Below, piece after piece: positions 38,581 through 48,002 of a stretch of 64,000 nucleotides of DNA. Source of the DNA: Deefgea piscis (GTDB lineage Bacteria; Pseudomonadota; Gammaproteobacteria; Burkholderiales; Chitinibacteraceae); contig NZ_CP054143.1 of NCBI RefSeq assembly GCF_013284055.1, positions 558,001-622,000 on the forward strand, given 5' to 3'. A program made the position numbers and the translations under genes. The notes below the pieces were generated by a model that had not been told where the DNA came from, did no database searches, and was given only the letters and a program-made list of their open reading frames with translations. Positions within the stretch are counted from its first letter, which is position 1. The number at the start of each line of letters is the position of its first letter.

Positions 38581-38637
38581 CTGATTTAGAGCATCAAAAA
38601 ATGCAATTAGCTTAAGTTAGCCACTCTCACATAAATT
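38581..38637 (+). promoter_or_regulatory. shared acetate-gene promoter element, DUF485-actP copy
   Basis: The blocks CTGATTTA, GCATCAAAAAA, CAATTAGCTT and CATAAATT occur here in this order (38581, 38591, 38604, 38630) with the same spacing as upstream of acs (43385-43440). TTAGCT and CATAAA could be the -35 and -10 with a 17-base spacer, and the A-rich block upstream an activator site. Confidence 0.65.
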
Positions 38638-38691
38638 AGCGGCACAACACCCATCTGGGTTTGACGATTGATTTATCCGAGGAGGCAACGC

Positions 38692-39000
38692 ATGCAAGAT
38701 CATACGATTGAACGCATTCAGCAGAACCCCAAATTTCAAGAGTTAGTACGGAAAAAATCCGGTCTCTCTTGGCTTCTCTCTTTTGTGATGCTGGTGATTT
38801 ATTACGGTTTTATTTTGGTGATTGCATTCTCACCCGCAACCCTAGGTCAATCACTTTCTGGTGGCGTCACCACGATTGGTATCCCAATTGGCATCATGAT
38901 TATTTTGTCAGTGTTTGTGATTACCGGTATTTATGTACGTCGAGCCAACACAGAATTCGACCAATTGACCCGTGAAGTCGTTGAGGACGCGAAAAAATGA
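38692..39000 (+). CDS. DUF485 membrane protein (YjcH-like)
   Basis: 102 residues with two membrane helices (about residues 25-47 and 58-82). Such proteins are almost always encoded before actP. It overlaps actP by four bases. A GAGGAGG ribosome site precedes the ATG at 38692. Confidence 0.9.
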   Translation: MQDHTIERIQQNPKFQELVRKKSGLSWLLSFVMLVIYYGFILVIAFSPATLGQSLSGGVTTIGIPIGIMIILSVFVITGIYVRRANTEFDQLTREVVEDAKK

Positions 39001-40820
39001 TCAAATCTACTTTGCAACGCCTGTCACTCGCTAGCTTGATGCTCGCCAGCAGCCTACCGGCTTGGGCTGCTGGCAGTATTGACGGCGCAGTCGAAAAACG
39101 TCACGACCTCAATATTCCTGCGATTGTGATGTTCTTGATTTTCGTTGCCTTTACCTTAGGTATTACCTACTGGGCAGCACGCCGCACTAAATCAGCCAAA
39201 GATTTCTACGCGGCGGGCGGAGGGATTAGCGGTTTTCAAAACGGTTTGGCGATTGCGGGTGACTATATGTCGGCTGCATCGTTCCTCGGTATTTCCGCGA
39301 TGGTGTTTGGTGTTGGTTACGATGGCTTGATTTACTCGATCGGCTTTTTGGTCGGCTGGCCTTTGATTACCTTCCTGATTGCCGAACGCTTGCGTAACTT
39401 GGGTAAATACACCTTTGCTGACGTGGCTTCGTATCGCTTATCGCAAATACCCGTGCGTATTTTTGCGGCAACCGGCACTTTAGTTGTGGTGGCGCTGTAT
39501 TTGATCGCACAAATGGTCGGCGCAGGTAAATTGATTCAAGTGCTATTTGGCATGGATTACACCTATGCCGTCATCTTGGTCGGTATTTTGATGATTATGT
39601 ATGTCACCTTCGGCGGCATGTTAGCCACCACTTGGGTGCAAATCATTAAAGCCATCTTGTTGCTGTCAGGCGCATCATTTATGGCCTTTATGGTCATGAA
39701 ACACGTTGGCTTTAGCTTTGAAACGCTATTCCAACAAGCTGTTGCGGTAAAACATGCAGGCGCTGAAGCCTTGGCACTCAAGGCCAACGTTGCGGCAGAA
39801 GCAGCGGCGGCGGCGGTTGCTAGCAATGCACCGAACGCCTCTGCGGCGGTTGCTAGTGCTGCTGCGGCTTCAAAAGCTGCGGTTGCTGCTGCTAAAGCCA
39901 ATATCATGGCACCAGGTGGCTTGGTATCGAATCCTATCGATGCGATTTCTCTGGGTATGGCCTTGATGTTTGGTACTGCAGGTTTGCCACACATCTTGAT
40001 GCGTTTCTTTACCGTATCGAACGCCAAAGAAGCCCGTAAATCCGTGTTTTATGCGACTGGCTTTATCGGTTACTTCTATATTTTGACCTTCATCATTGGC
40101 TTTGGTGCGATTGTGCTGTTGTCGGGCGAAGCGGGGATGAAATTTAAAGAAGTCTCTGGCGCCTTGATTGGCGGCTCGAATATGGCGGCGATTCACTTGT
40201 CTGACGCAGTCGGTGGTGATTACTTCCTAGGCTTTATCTCGGCCGTCGCTTTTGCAACCATTCTGGCAGTGGTAGCCGGTTTGACCTTGTCGGGCGCATC
40301 AGCGGTTTCGCATGATATTTACGCCTCGGTCATCAAGAAAGGCAAAGCCAATGAAGCCGATGAGATTCGCGTTTCAAAAATCACTACCATCGCGCTTGGC
40401 GTATTGGCGATGTTCTTGGGGATTGCCTTTGAAAAGCAAAACATCGCGTTCATGGTCGGTCTAGCGTTCTCGATTGCGGCATCGGCTAACTTCCCAGTGC
40501 TGTTCTTGTCGATGTTCTGGAAAGGTCTGACAACCCGTGGCGCAGTGGTGGGTGGTTTTGTTGGCTTAATCAGCGCGCTGGCACTGATTATCCTTGGCCC
40601 ATCGGTTTGGGTTGAAGTGCTCGGTCACGAAAAAGGCAGCGAATGGTTCCCGTACAAAAACCCAACAATCTTCTCAATGACGCTGGCCTTCATTGTGATT
40701 TGGTTGGTTTCAGTACTCGATACCAGCAAGCAAGCGGCAGAAGAAAAAGCTAAATTCATGCCACAATTTATCCGCTCTATGACAGGTATTGGCGCAGAAG
40801 GCGCAACTGATAAGCATTAA
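38997..40820 (+). CDS. actP: acetate permease, SSS family, with Ala-rich insertion
   Basis: 607 residues, about 55 longer than E. coli ActP. A cleavable signal (residues 1-24) and about 13 membrane helices are present. The extra length is an Ala/Lys-rich stretch at roughly residues 250-305 (39745-39905) in a loop. ActP imports acetate with sodium. It is in operon with DUF485 and is followed by a terminator. Confidence 0.93.
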   Translation: MIKSTLQRLSLASLMLASSLPAWAAGSIDGAVEKRHDLNIPAIVMFLIFVAFTLGITYWAARRTKSAKDFYAAGGGISGFQNGLAIAGDYMSAASFLGISAMVFGVGYDGLIYSIGFLVGWPLITFLIAERLRNLGKYTFADVASYRLSQIPVRIFAATGTLVVVALYLIAQMVGAGKLIQVLFGMDYTYAVILVGILMIMYVTFGGMLATTWVQIIKAILLLSGASFMAFMVMKHVGFSFETLFQQAVAVKHAGAEALALKANVAAEAAAAAVASNAPNASAAVASAAAASKAAVAAAKANIMAPGGLVSNPIDAISLGMALMFGTAGLPHILMRFFTVSNAKEARKSVFYATGFIGYFYILTFIIGFGAIVLLSGEAGMKFKEVSGALIGGSNMAAIHLSDAVGGDYFLGFISAVAFATILAVVAGLTLSGASAVSHDIYASVIKKGKANEADEIRVSKITTIALGVLAMFLGIAFEKQNIAFMVGLAFSIAASANFPVLFLSMFWKGLTTRGAVVGGFVGLISALALIILGPSVWVEVLGHEKGSEWFPYKNPTIFSMTLAFIVIWLVSVLDTSKQAAEEKAKFMPQFIRSMTGIGAEGATDKH

Positions 40821-40838
40821 GAGTAGATACATCGCAAC

Positions 40839-40872
40839 ACGCCCTACACGCTTCGCGATGTAGGGCGTTTTT
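40839..40872 (+). terminator. rho-independent terminator of actP
   Basis: ACGCCCTACA and TGTAGGGCGT pair perfectly around a 10-base loop, followed by five Ts. Confidence 0.9.
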
Positions 40873-40887
40873 GATGCAAGGTACATT

Positions 40888-42690
40888 ATGTCGACGCTAT
40901 TTGAGTTTTCTGCTCTCCCTTATCGCAGCCTAAAGCCCAGTGAACGCGAACGCTTTGAAAACGCGCTCGATATTCAATACTTTGCCAGTGGCCACACCGT
41001 TATTGCGGCTGGCGCCCCCCATCATGCACTGCTGATTTTAAATAAAGGACTGATTGCTGAAGAAGAAAACAGCGAGGTATTAACCGTCTACAGCGAGCTA
41101 GAAACCATTAACAGTAAAGCGCTGCTCAATGAAACCGCCCAACAGCAATGGGTGGCGATTGACGACAGCATTGTCTTTAGCATTCCACGCGAATTAATTT
41201 TAGAGCTCATCCGTAGCAACCCACAGTTTGGCGCCTATTTTTATCAAGATATTGCCGTACGGATGACGTCCTTAGCGCATCAAGCCCCCGAAGAAAATGA
41301 ATTACAAGCTTTGCTACTGGCCCCCGTTACGGCCGCCTATATTCAGCCAGTGAAATGGCTGAGCGCCGATGCCAGCATCCTAGATGCCGCCCAGCGCATG
41401 CAAAGTGAGCACTGCACTGCGGTGCTGATTAAAAATGCCGAGCACATTGGCATCTTTACTCAACGAGATTTACGCGACTTTGTGATCAGCGAATTGCCAG
41501 CGCGCAGCACCGCGATCGCCAACTATGCTCACTATCGTTTGCATAGCGTGGCCGATGACGAACCGATCCATGCCGCCATGCTGTTAATGACTAAGCACAC
41601 CATTAGCCGGGTGATTGTGCGCCGCGCAGATGGGGCACTGGGGATTTTAGAGCAAGTCGATTTGCTGGCTTTTCTCACGCAGCATTCACACTTAATTCAA
41701 AGTCAAATTGAGCGCGCGGTGTCGATTGATGAATTGGCACAAGCGTGGTCGCACGTCGATCAATTGATACGCCAGCAACAGCGTCAAGGCGTTAAAGTCA
41801 CGCTGATTGCCGATACGATGCGTGAGCTACACCGCAAATTACTCGCCAAAACTTGGCAACTGCTCGCGCCAGCAGAGATCAGCGCCAATGTCTGTTTGCT
41901 GTGCTTGGGCTCAGAAGGACGCGGCGAACAAATTCTGGCCAACGATCAAGACAATGCCTTGATTATCGCTGATGGCTTTAGCCACCCCGATTTAGCCGCC
42001 ATCTGCGCGGCATTTAATCAAGCGCTGATTCGCTTTGGTTACCCGCCCTGCCCTGGGCAAATCATGGTCAACAATCCGTATTGGCGGCGTAGTGAAAGTG
42101 AATTTAAAATTTTACTCGATGAATGGCAGGTACAAACGCATCGTGAAAACATGCTACATCTGGCAATTTGGCTCGATGCCTATCCGGTGTATGGCAATAA
42201 AGCGCTGTTTGCCCGATTACGCGATTACCTTTATCAAAGCCTGGTTGAAAATGACAGCCTACTGGCGCACTTTGCTTTGCCAATCGAACAGTTTGATACG
42301 CCGCTGGGGTTTTTCTCCCAATTGCGTAGCAAGGGGGGCTTACTCGATTTAAAAAAGGGCGGCATCTTTACTTTAGTGCATGGTATACGCAGCTTAGCCT
42401 TGAAGGCGAAGCTCTCAGAGCGCAATACCTACCGAAGAATAGAAATACTCAAACAAAAAGAAATCCTCTCGCCAACGCTAGCTAGCGACATTCGAGAGTC
42501 ACTGGCCTACCTGCAAAGTTTGCAATTGAAATATGGCTTAATCAAAGCACAGCAAGGCAAATTACTCGACTACGGCATTGAACTGGCCCAGCTCACAACA
42601 CTCGAGCGCGACCTACTCAAAGATACGCTCACCGTAGTGAAGCGCTTTAAACAGACCATTGCCCATCAATTTAAATTGAATACGCTATGA
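40888..42690 (+). CDS. CNMP/CBS/DUF294 putative nucleotidyltransferase signalling protein
   Basis: 600 residues: a cyclic-nucleotide-binding-like domain (about 15-140), a CBS pair (about 150-270), a DUF294 nucleotidyltransferase domain with GSEGRGEQ and NDQDNALI (about 335-460), and a DUF294 C-terminal domain. The family is linked to second-messenger or protein nucleotidylylation control; its exact reaction is not known to me. It overlaps the exonuclease gene by four bases. The same pair is found beside actP in several gammaproteobacteria. Confidence 0.9.
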   Translation: MSTLFEFSALPYRSLKPSERERFENALDIQYFASGHTVIAAGAPHHALLILNKGLIAEEENSEVLTVYSELETINSKALLNETAQQQWVAIDDSIVFSIPRELILELIRSNPQFGAYFYQDIAVRMTSLAHQAPEENELQALLLAPVTAAYIQPVKWLSADASILDAAQRMQSEHCTAVLIKNAEHIGIFTQRDLRDFVISELPARSTAIANYAHYRLHSVADDEPIHAAMLLMTKHTISRVIVRRADGALGILEQVDLLAFLTQHSHLIQSQIERAVSIDELAQAWSHVDQLIRQQQRQGVKVTLIADTMRELHRKLLAKTWQLLAPAEISANVCLLCLGSEGRGEQILANDQDNALIIADGFSHPDLAAICAAFNQALIRFGYPPCPGQIMVNNPYWRRSESEFKILLDEWQVQTHRENMLHLAIWLDAYPVYGNKALFARLRDYLYQSLVENDSLLAHFALPIEQFDTPLGFFSQLRSKGGLLDLKKGGIFTLVHGIRSLALKAKLSERNTYRRIEILKQKEILSPTLASDIRESLAYLQSLQLKYGLIKAQQGKLLDYGIELAQLTTLERDLLKDTLTVVKRFKQTIAHQFKLNTL

Positions 42691-43292
42691 TCCAAACATT
42701 CAAATACTGGCAGGCCAAGCGACGTTTACGCGATCCACAGTTTGAGTTTTTATTTGCCAAACCACCGCATAATGAATGGGTCAGTATTGATTGCGAAACC
42801 ACCAGCCTCAATCCAAAGCAGGCCGAAATCCTCTCCATTGCTGCGGTGATTATTCGCGGCAATTGCATTTTAAGATCCAGCAGCCAGCAGTGGCTCGTTA
42901 AGCCCAGCGGCGCGATTGATCCCAAAACGATTCCGATTCATGGCCTACGCCAGCAAGACGTCGCCCAAGGTTTAACACTCCACGAAGCGCTGAGCCAATT
43001 ACTGCATTTCATCGGCAGCCGACCCATTGTTGGGTATTACCTTGAATTTGATTTAGCGGTGATTAATCGACAGCTCAAGCCATGGCTAGGTATAACGCTA
43101 CCCAATCAAGGCATTGAAGTATCGAGCTTGTATTACGACAAAAAAGTCAGTGCTTATCGACCGGATGTGGATTTGAGCTTAGAGACAATACTCACCGAGT
43201 TAGATATTCCCACGCTCCCTCGCCACAACCCGCTCAACGACGCCGTGATTGCCGCGCTGATTTTCTTAAAACTCAAAGCCAACACCGATTGA
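42687..43292 (+). CDS. DnaQ-like 3'-5' exonuclease (DEDDh)
   Basis: 201 residues. Exo I motif SIDCETTS near residue 32, Exo II around GYYLEFDLAV, and Exo III with HNPLNDAVI give a complete DEDDh set. It may be a DNA polymerase III epsilon paralogue or a nucleotide-processing enzyme. It is translationally coupled to the DUF294 gene (ATGA overlap). Confidence 0.88.
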   Translation: MIQTFKYWQAKRRLRDPQFEFLFAKPPHNEWVSIDCETTSLNPKQAEILSIAAVIIRGNCILRSSSQQWLVKPSGAIDPKTIPIHGLRQQDVAQGLTLHEALSQLLHFIGSRPIVGYYLEFDLAVINRQLKPWLGITLPNQGIEVSSLYYDKKVSAYRPDVDLSLETILTELDIPTLPRHNPLNDAVIAALIFLKLKANTD

Positions 43293-43384
43293 CTCACATT
43301 ACGCGTTCTTGCTCTCAATCTGTCCACGGGATTAAGGGCGAAAACACCAAGTAATTCAACTCATTGCCCAGCACATCAGCCTGA

Positions 43385-43440
43385 CTGATTTACCGCATCA
43401 AAAAAGACAATTAGCTTTCAGCACTGTAATCCCATAAATT
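43385..43440 (+). promoter_or_regulatory. shared acetate-gene promoter element, acs copy
   Basis: CTGATTTA (43385), GCATCAAAAAA (43395), CAATTAGCTT (43408) and CATAAATT (43433) repeat the element seen before DUF485-actP at 38581. The surrounding bases differ, so it is unlikely to be a recent duplication. Confidence 0.65.
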
Positions 43441-43488
43441 TGATCTCAGATTATTTCCAACTCAGTTTCTTTCCTAAGGGGTTCACTC

Positions 43489-45459
43489 ATGAGTGGTATC
43501 GATTCAGTATTAAAAGAAAACCGTTTATTCCAACCCTCTGATGAATTTCGCACCAATGCGACGGTCTCAGGCATGGAAGGCTACAACGCGCTGTGCGAGA
43601 AAGCCACAGCCGACTATGAAGGCTTTTGGGCTGATTTAGGCCGCAATCTACTGAGCTGGAAAAAACCCTTTACTCAAATTTTAAATCAAGACAATCCACC
43701 GTTTTTTAAATGGTTTGAAGATGGCTTGATTAATGTGTCGTACAACTGCCTTGATCGCCATTTAGAAAGCAAAGCCAATAAAGTCGCGATTATTTTTGAA
43801 GCCGACGATGGCTCAGTGACTCGCGTAACTTACCGTGAGCTGTATCACCGCGTTTGCCAATTTGCCAATGGCCTGAAAAGCCTTGGTGTGGTCAAAGGTG
43901 ACCGCGTTGTCATCTATATGCCACACACCGTTGAAGCCGTGATTGCCATGCAAGCTTGCGCTCGTATCGGCGCGATTCACTCGGTGGTATTCGGTGGCTT
44001 CTCCGCCGGCGCATTGCGTGATCGCATCCAAGATGCCGCAGCCAAACTGGTGATTACGGCCAATGAATCAATACGTGGTGGCAAACCAACGCCACTTAAA
44101 TCAATGGTCGACGAAGCCTTGGGCTTAGGTGGCTGCGATTCAGTCGAAAAAGTCATTGTTTTCCAACGCACTAGCAATAAACCAGAACACTGGAATGCTG
44201 AGCGTAATGTTTGGTGGCACAAATTGGTTCAAGACCAAGCTGACGTGTGCGAACCAGAATGGGTTGAATCGGAACACCCACTGTTTATCCTTTACACCTC
44301 AGGCTCAACCGGTAAGCCAAAAGGCGTGCAACACTCATCAGCCGGTTACCTGCTCGGCACGCAAGTGACGATGAAATGGGTATTCGATTACAAAGAAACC
44401 GACGTTTATTGGTGCACTGCCGACGTGGGCTGGATTACGGGTCACAGCTATATCGCCTACGGCCCACTGGGCATTGGCGCAACACAAGTGGTGTTTGAAG
44501 GTGTTCCGACGTATCCAGATGCATCACGCTTCTGGCAAATGATTGAAAAACACGAAGTCACCACGTTCTACACCGCACCGACTGCGATTCGTTCATTGAT
44601 CAAACTCGGTGGCGATTTGCCAAAACAATATGATCTTTCATCATTGCGCCTATTGGGCACGGTAGGTGAGCCGATCAATCCAGATGCATGGATGTGGTAC
44701 TACGAAACCATCGGTGGTGGCCGCTGCCCTATCGTTGATACTTGGTGGCAAACCGAAACCGGTTGCAATATGATTGCACCGTTGCCAGGCGCAGTTGCGA
44801 TCAAACCGGGCTCTTGCACCTTGCCAATTCCAGGCATTATGGCCGATATCGTCGATGAATCTGGCGCGCCAGTATCAACCGGCAAAGGCGGCTTCTTGGT
44901 GATTAGCAAGCCATGGCCATCGATGGTACGTAATATCTGGGGCGACTCTGAGCGTTTTGCCAAAACCTATTTCCCAGAAGACTACAACGGTAAATTGTAC
45001 CTCGCTGGCGACTCAGCGCATTACGACGAAAACGGCTACATCTGGATCATGGGCCGCATTGACGACGTACTGAACGTTTCTGGTCACCGCCTTGGCACCA
45101 TGGAAATTGAATCGGCTCTCGCCGCCAATCCATTGGTTGCTGAAGCTGCCGTAGTGGGTAAACCACACGATATTAAAGGCGAAGCTGTGGTGGCTTATGT
45201 GGTGCTCAAAGGTCAGCGCCCAGAAGGCGACGACGCCAAACGCATCGCCAAAGAGCTACGTGAATGGGTCGCACATGAAATCGGTAAGATCGCCCAACCG
45301 GATGAAATTCGTTTCGGTGACAATCTACCGAAAACCCGCTCAGGTAAAATCATGCGTCGTCTGTTGCGTGACATCGCCAAAGGCCAAGAAATCACTGCGG
45401 ATACTTCAACACTAGAAAATCCAGCGATTCTTGAGCAATTACGCCAAAGCGCAATTTAA
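43489..45459 (+). CDS. acs: acetyl-CoA synthetase
   Basis: 656 residues, the usual length. The AMP-binding motif [12 protein letters not shown] is at residues 269-280, and the C-terminal acetylation site is K620 in [11 protein letters not shown]. It activates acetate to acetyl-CoA in the cytosol. It lies 200 bases after the exonuclease gene with its own promoter element and is followed by a terminator. Confidence 0.97.
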   Translation: MSGIDSVLKENRLFQPSDEFRTNATVSGMEGYNALCEKATADYEGFWADLGRNLLSWKKPFTQILNQDNPPFFKWFEDGLINVSYNCLDRHLESKANKVAIIFEADDGSVTRVTYRELYHRVCQFANGLKSLGVVKGDRVVIYMPHTVEAVIAMQACARIGAIHSVVFGGFSAGALRDRIQDAAAKLVITANESIRGGKPTPLKSMVDEALGLGGCDSVEKVIVFQRTSNKPEHWNAERNVWWHKLVQDQADVCEPEWVESEHPLFILYTSGSTGKPKGVQHSSAGYLLGTQVTMKWVFDYKETDVYWCTADVGWITGHSYIAYGPLGIGATQVVFEGVPTYPDASRFWQMIEKHEVTTFYTAPTAIRSLIKLGGDLPKQYDLSSLRLLGTVGEPINPDAWMWYYETIGGGRCPIVDTWWQTETGCNMIAPLPGAVAIKPGSCTLPIPGIMADIVDESGAPVSTGKGGFLVISKPWPSMVRNIWGDSERFAKTYFPEDYNGKLYLAGDSAHYDENGYIWIMGRIDDVLNVSGHRLGTMEIESALAANPLVAEAAVVGKPHDIKGEAVVAYVVLKGQRPEGDDAKRIAKELREWVAHEIGKIAQPDEIRFGDNLPKTRSGKIMRRLLRDIAKGQEITADTSTLENPAILEQLRQSAI

Positions 45460-45492
45460 TACATTAAGCTAATTCGATTACGAGAGTTGAAC

Positions 45493-45520
45493 ACCCCGTC
45501 CTTGTGGCGGGGTTTTTTTT
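45493..45520 (+). terminator. rho-independent terminator of acs
   Basis: ACCCCG and CGGGGT pair around a 9-base loop and are followed by a run of eight Ts. Confidence 0.85.
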
Positions 45521-45582
45521 GCTCACAAAATTAGATCAAAACGAAAACCCCAACGCAAACTTACAGCAAACATAAAAACAAT

Positions 45583-45609
45583 TAAAGTTTTAGCCATGTA
45601 TTCCGATAA
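45583..45609 (+). promoter_or_regulatory. sigma-28 (FliA) promoter of the flagellin gene
   Basis: TAAAGTTT (45583-45590), an 11-base spacer and TCCGATAA (45602-45609) match the consensus TAAAGTTT-N11-GCCGATAA at all but one position. It is 40 bases upstream of the GTG start and links the gene to fliA. Confidence 0.85.
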
Positions 45610-45648
45610 AAGTTTACGCAAACTACGATTGCAAGCAAAGGAAGCAGA

Positions 45649-47325
45649 GTGCAAATCGCAAGCAACCTGATGTCATTGAATACGCAAAGAAACTTGGAGA
45701 CGTCCAGCAATGGAATGAACCAAGTTTTGGCACGTCTTTCATCAGGGCTTCGCGTCAATAGCGCCAAAGATGATGCCGCAGGCTTAGCAATTGGCTCGCG
45801 AATGGAGTCGCTGATTCGCGGCGATCGCCAAGCTCACCGCAATGTGAATGATGGCGTTTCTTTACTGCAAGTTGCCGACGGGGCAATGACGACAGCAACC
45901 AATACACTACAACGCTTGCGTGAGCTGGCAGTGCAAGCTGCCAATGGGACTTTATCCACGACAGATAAAGACGCTCTTCAGGCTGAATCCAATCAACTGT
46001 TAAGTGAACTCACGCGGATTTCTGAGCAGAGTGAATTCAACGGAAAAAAAATATTTGCGCAAAGTGCTAGCAGCATTGGCGGCGACATCAATATCCGTTC
46101 AGTGATTGATGGGCTTCGTTTAGGCTGGTTAGAAGAAGCAGAGACCAAAATCAAAGATCAATTTGGCATTATTGGCGATGGCGCAAAATTAATTGTCAAC
46201 CTCAAAACCAGCGACGGTAAGAATGGCACCCTAGCATCAGTATCTGGCGTTGGCGGAGCGGGAGGCAAAGTCGATAAGCAGTATCTCAATATTGATATGG
46301 CGGATTTTGTACCGCCAAATCTTCCGGATGGCGGTTCAGAGCCGTTTTACAATGACCGCATCATTGCGCATGAAATGGTTCATGCGGTCATGGGGCGATC
46401 AATGAATTTTGTGCCGCTGCCAAAATGGTTCAAAGAAGGCGCTGCGGAATTAATTCACGGAGCAGACGAACGCATCGTTAATGACTATAACGGCGGGGCT
46501 GGTTTAGCAACTATTCTGGCGGCATTCAATGCCGATGATGTGAGCGCCAGTGCCGGTTATTCCGCAGGTTATGCCGCGCTACGCTTTATGCATGAACGCA
46601 TTAAAATGGCCGGCGGCGAAGGCGTCAAAGACATTATGGTCTATTTGAGTAGCAATAGTGGCAGTACGCTAGACCAAGCCTTAACCAATGCTAGCTCAGG
46701 GGCCTTTGCCACTCTTGCCGGATTTAATACCGCATTTAACGCCAATGCCGGCACATTTATTAGCAAAATGAACCTCACCAATACCGACACCGGCGCAATC
46801 GGCGGATTTGATGCCGATAATAAAGCCATCCAAAATGCCAAGGATATTCTGACAGACCGTGGCACTCAATTTTCTGATCAGCCATTGAAGGGATTTTCCA
46901 TCGAATGGCCAAGCGATATTAGTGGTGGCGCGGGTTTACAAGAATGGTCATTGCAAATTGGTGCAGAACGCAATCAAACACTGACGGTACAAATCGGCGG
47001 CGTGAGCGCCACGAATCTAGGTCTAGGTGATTTGGACCTCAATAAACAAGCGACGCTAGCCATAGCGCATCTAGATCAAGCCATTGAATACGTCAATGGT
47101 GAGCGCGGGCGTGTTGGGGCCAGCATGTCTAGGCTGGCTACAATAGGAGAGATGCTACAAACGTCAGGAGAAAACCTCAGCGCAGCTCGCTCACGAATCA
47201 TCGATACTGATTTTGCCCAAGAAACAGCGAGCCTAACTCGGCAGCAAATTCTAACTCAAGCCGGAACCGCCATGCTGGCTCAAGCCAACAACCTACCTAG
47301 TTTGGCACTGCAATTACTGCGTTAA
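45649..47325 (+). CDS. proteolytic flagellin (flagellinolysin type)
   Basis: 558 residues from a GTG start with AAAGGAAG upstream. The N-terminal flagellin domain (residues 1-140) and C-terminal flagellin domain (about 470-558, ending in SLALQLLR) are intact. The surface-exposed middle (about 150-395) holds a metallopeptidase domain: HEMVH at 241-245 with GR at 249-250, and WFKEGAAE at 260-267, where E263 fits the third zinc ligand. This is the layout of the flagellinolysins, with an M9-collagenase-like module. Proteolysis on the filament surface is therefore predicted, but not shown. It stands alone, 12 kb from the flagellar cluster. Confidence 0.92.
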   Translation: MQIASNLMSLNTQRNLETSSNGMNQVLARLSSGLRVNSAKDDAAGLAIGSRMESLIRGDRQAHRNVNDGVSLLQVADGAMTTATNTLQRLRELAVQAANGTLSTTDKDALQAESNQLLSELTRISEQSEFNGKKIFAQSASSIGGDINIRSVIDGLRLGWLEEAETKIKDQFGIIGDGAKLIVNLKTSDGKNGTLASVSGVGGAGGKVDKQYLNIDMADFVPPNLPDGGSEPFYNDRIIAHEMVHAVMGRSMNFVPLPKWFKEGAAELIHGADERIVNDYNGGAGLATILAAFNADDVSASAGYSAGYAALRFMHERIKMAGGEGVKDIMVYLSSNSGSTLDQALTNASSGAFATLAGFNTAFNANAGTFISKMNLTNTDTGAIGGFDADNKAIQNAKDILTDRGTQFSDQPLKGFSIEWPSDISGGAGLQEWSLQIGAERNQTLTVQIGGVSATNLGLGDLDLNKQATLAIAHLDQAIEYVNGERGRVGASMSRLATIGEMLQTSGENLSAARSRIIDTDFAQETASLTRQQILTQAGTAMLAQANNLPSLALQLLR

Positions 47326-47451
47326 TCCTGTCATTTAACCCTCTCTAATCGCCAACAGCTCTAAACTTTACGAGCATTTTTTACCCAGTTCTTGCCGCTG
47401 TTGTATATTTTTTTGCTGACATTTTCTCTGCCACCCACCGTGAAGCGGCAT

Positions 47452-47479
47452 AAAAAAATCGAAGCGGATTCGCTTCGAT
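47452..47479 (-). terminator. rho-independent terminator of the PepSY-like gene
   Basis: On the minus strand ATCGAAGCG and CGCTTCGAT pair around a 4-base loop and are followed by seven Ts. Confidence 0.85.
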
Positions 47480-47523
47480 TGCTGATGTTGTTCCTCATGC
47501 CATCGCATGCTGTGGTCAAGCCA

Positions 47524-47766
47524 TTAATGCACTGCGCCGCTGGCCTCATCAACAAAAACTGTCCGTACTTCACCAGAGCTAGTCAGCACCTTGACTCGCC
47601 AAACGGCTTTATCGCCTTCAATAAATTTCTCTGCCGACATCACTCGAGCGCCATTGGTTTTTTTCTGCGCAGCCGCAGCGGCATCATCACGACTTACCGC
47701 CGCTAATACCGAAGTCGCCAGCAACAGACTGGCCATACACAACACAAATTTAAAGCGCTTTTTCAT
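47524..47766 (-). CDS. small secreted PepSY-like protein
   Basis: 80 residues. A signal peptide ends near AVLAA at residue 23, and the rest resembles a single PepSY-like domain (WRVKVLTSSGEVRTVFVDE). A periplasmic role is inferred. The start has a GGAG site upstream, and the gene has its own terminator. Confidence 0.75.
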   Translation of the reverse strand: MKKRFKFVLCMASLLLATSVLAAVSRDDAAAAAQKKTNGARVMSAEKFIEGDKAVWRVKVLTSSGEVRTVFVDEASGAVH

Positions 47767-48002
47767 GATGGGCTCCTTTCACTTGTTTCTATTGTACCGC
47801 CATCGCGCCAATAATAAATGTGAGTCACCCTACAAATGACAAGGCAATAAGTCGCAATCGATCAACACCAGTCAAAACTAAGCCATGCCGGCATGCAAGT
47901 CAGCGCAGAAAATGAAGCATTGCCAGCAAAATTCAGATTCTAACTTGAGCCCTAAGCCACATCAGCCCACAATGTAACGTCTTGCTCGATATCAGGTTCG
48001 CC

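Noticed and set aside
39745-39905. Frameshift or assembly error in actP
   Set aside because: The frame stays open through the Ala-rich stretch, and both flanks match ActP in the same frame.
47392-47706. Plus-strand frame opposite the PepSY-like gene
   Set aside because: It runs antisense to a gene with a signal peptide, ribosome site and terminator, and its own product has no features.
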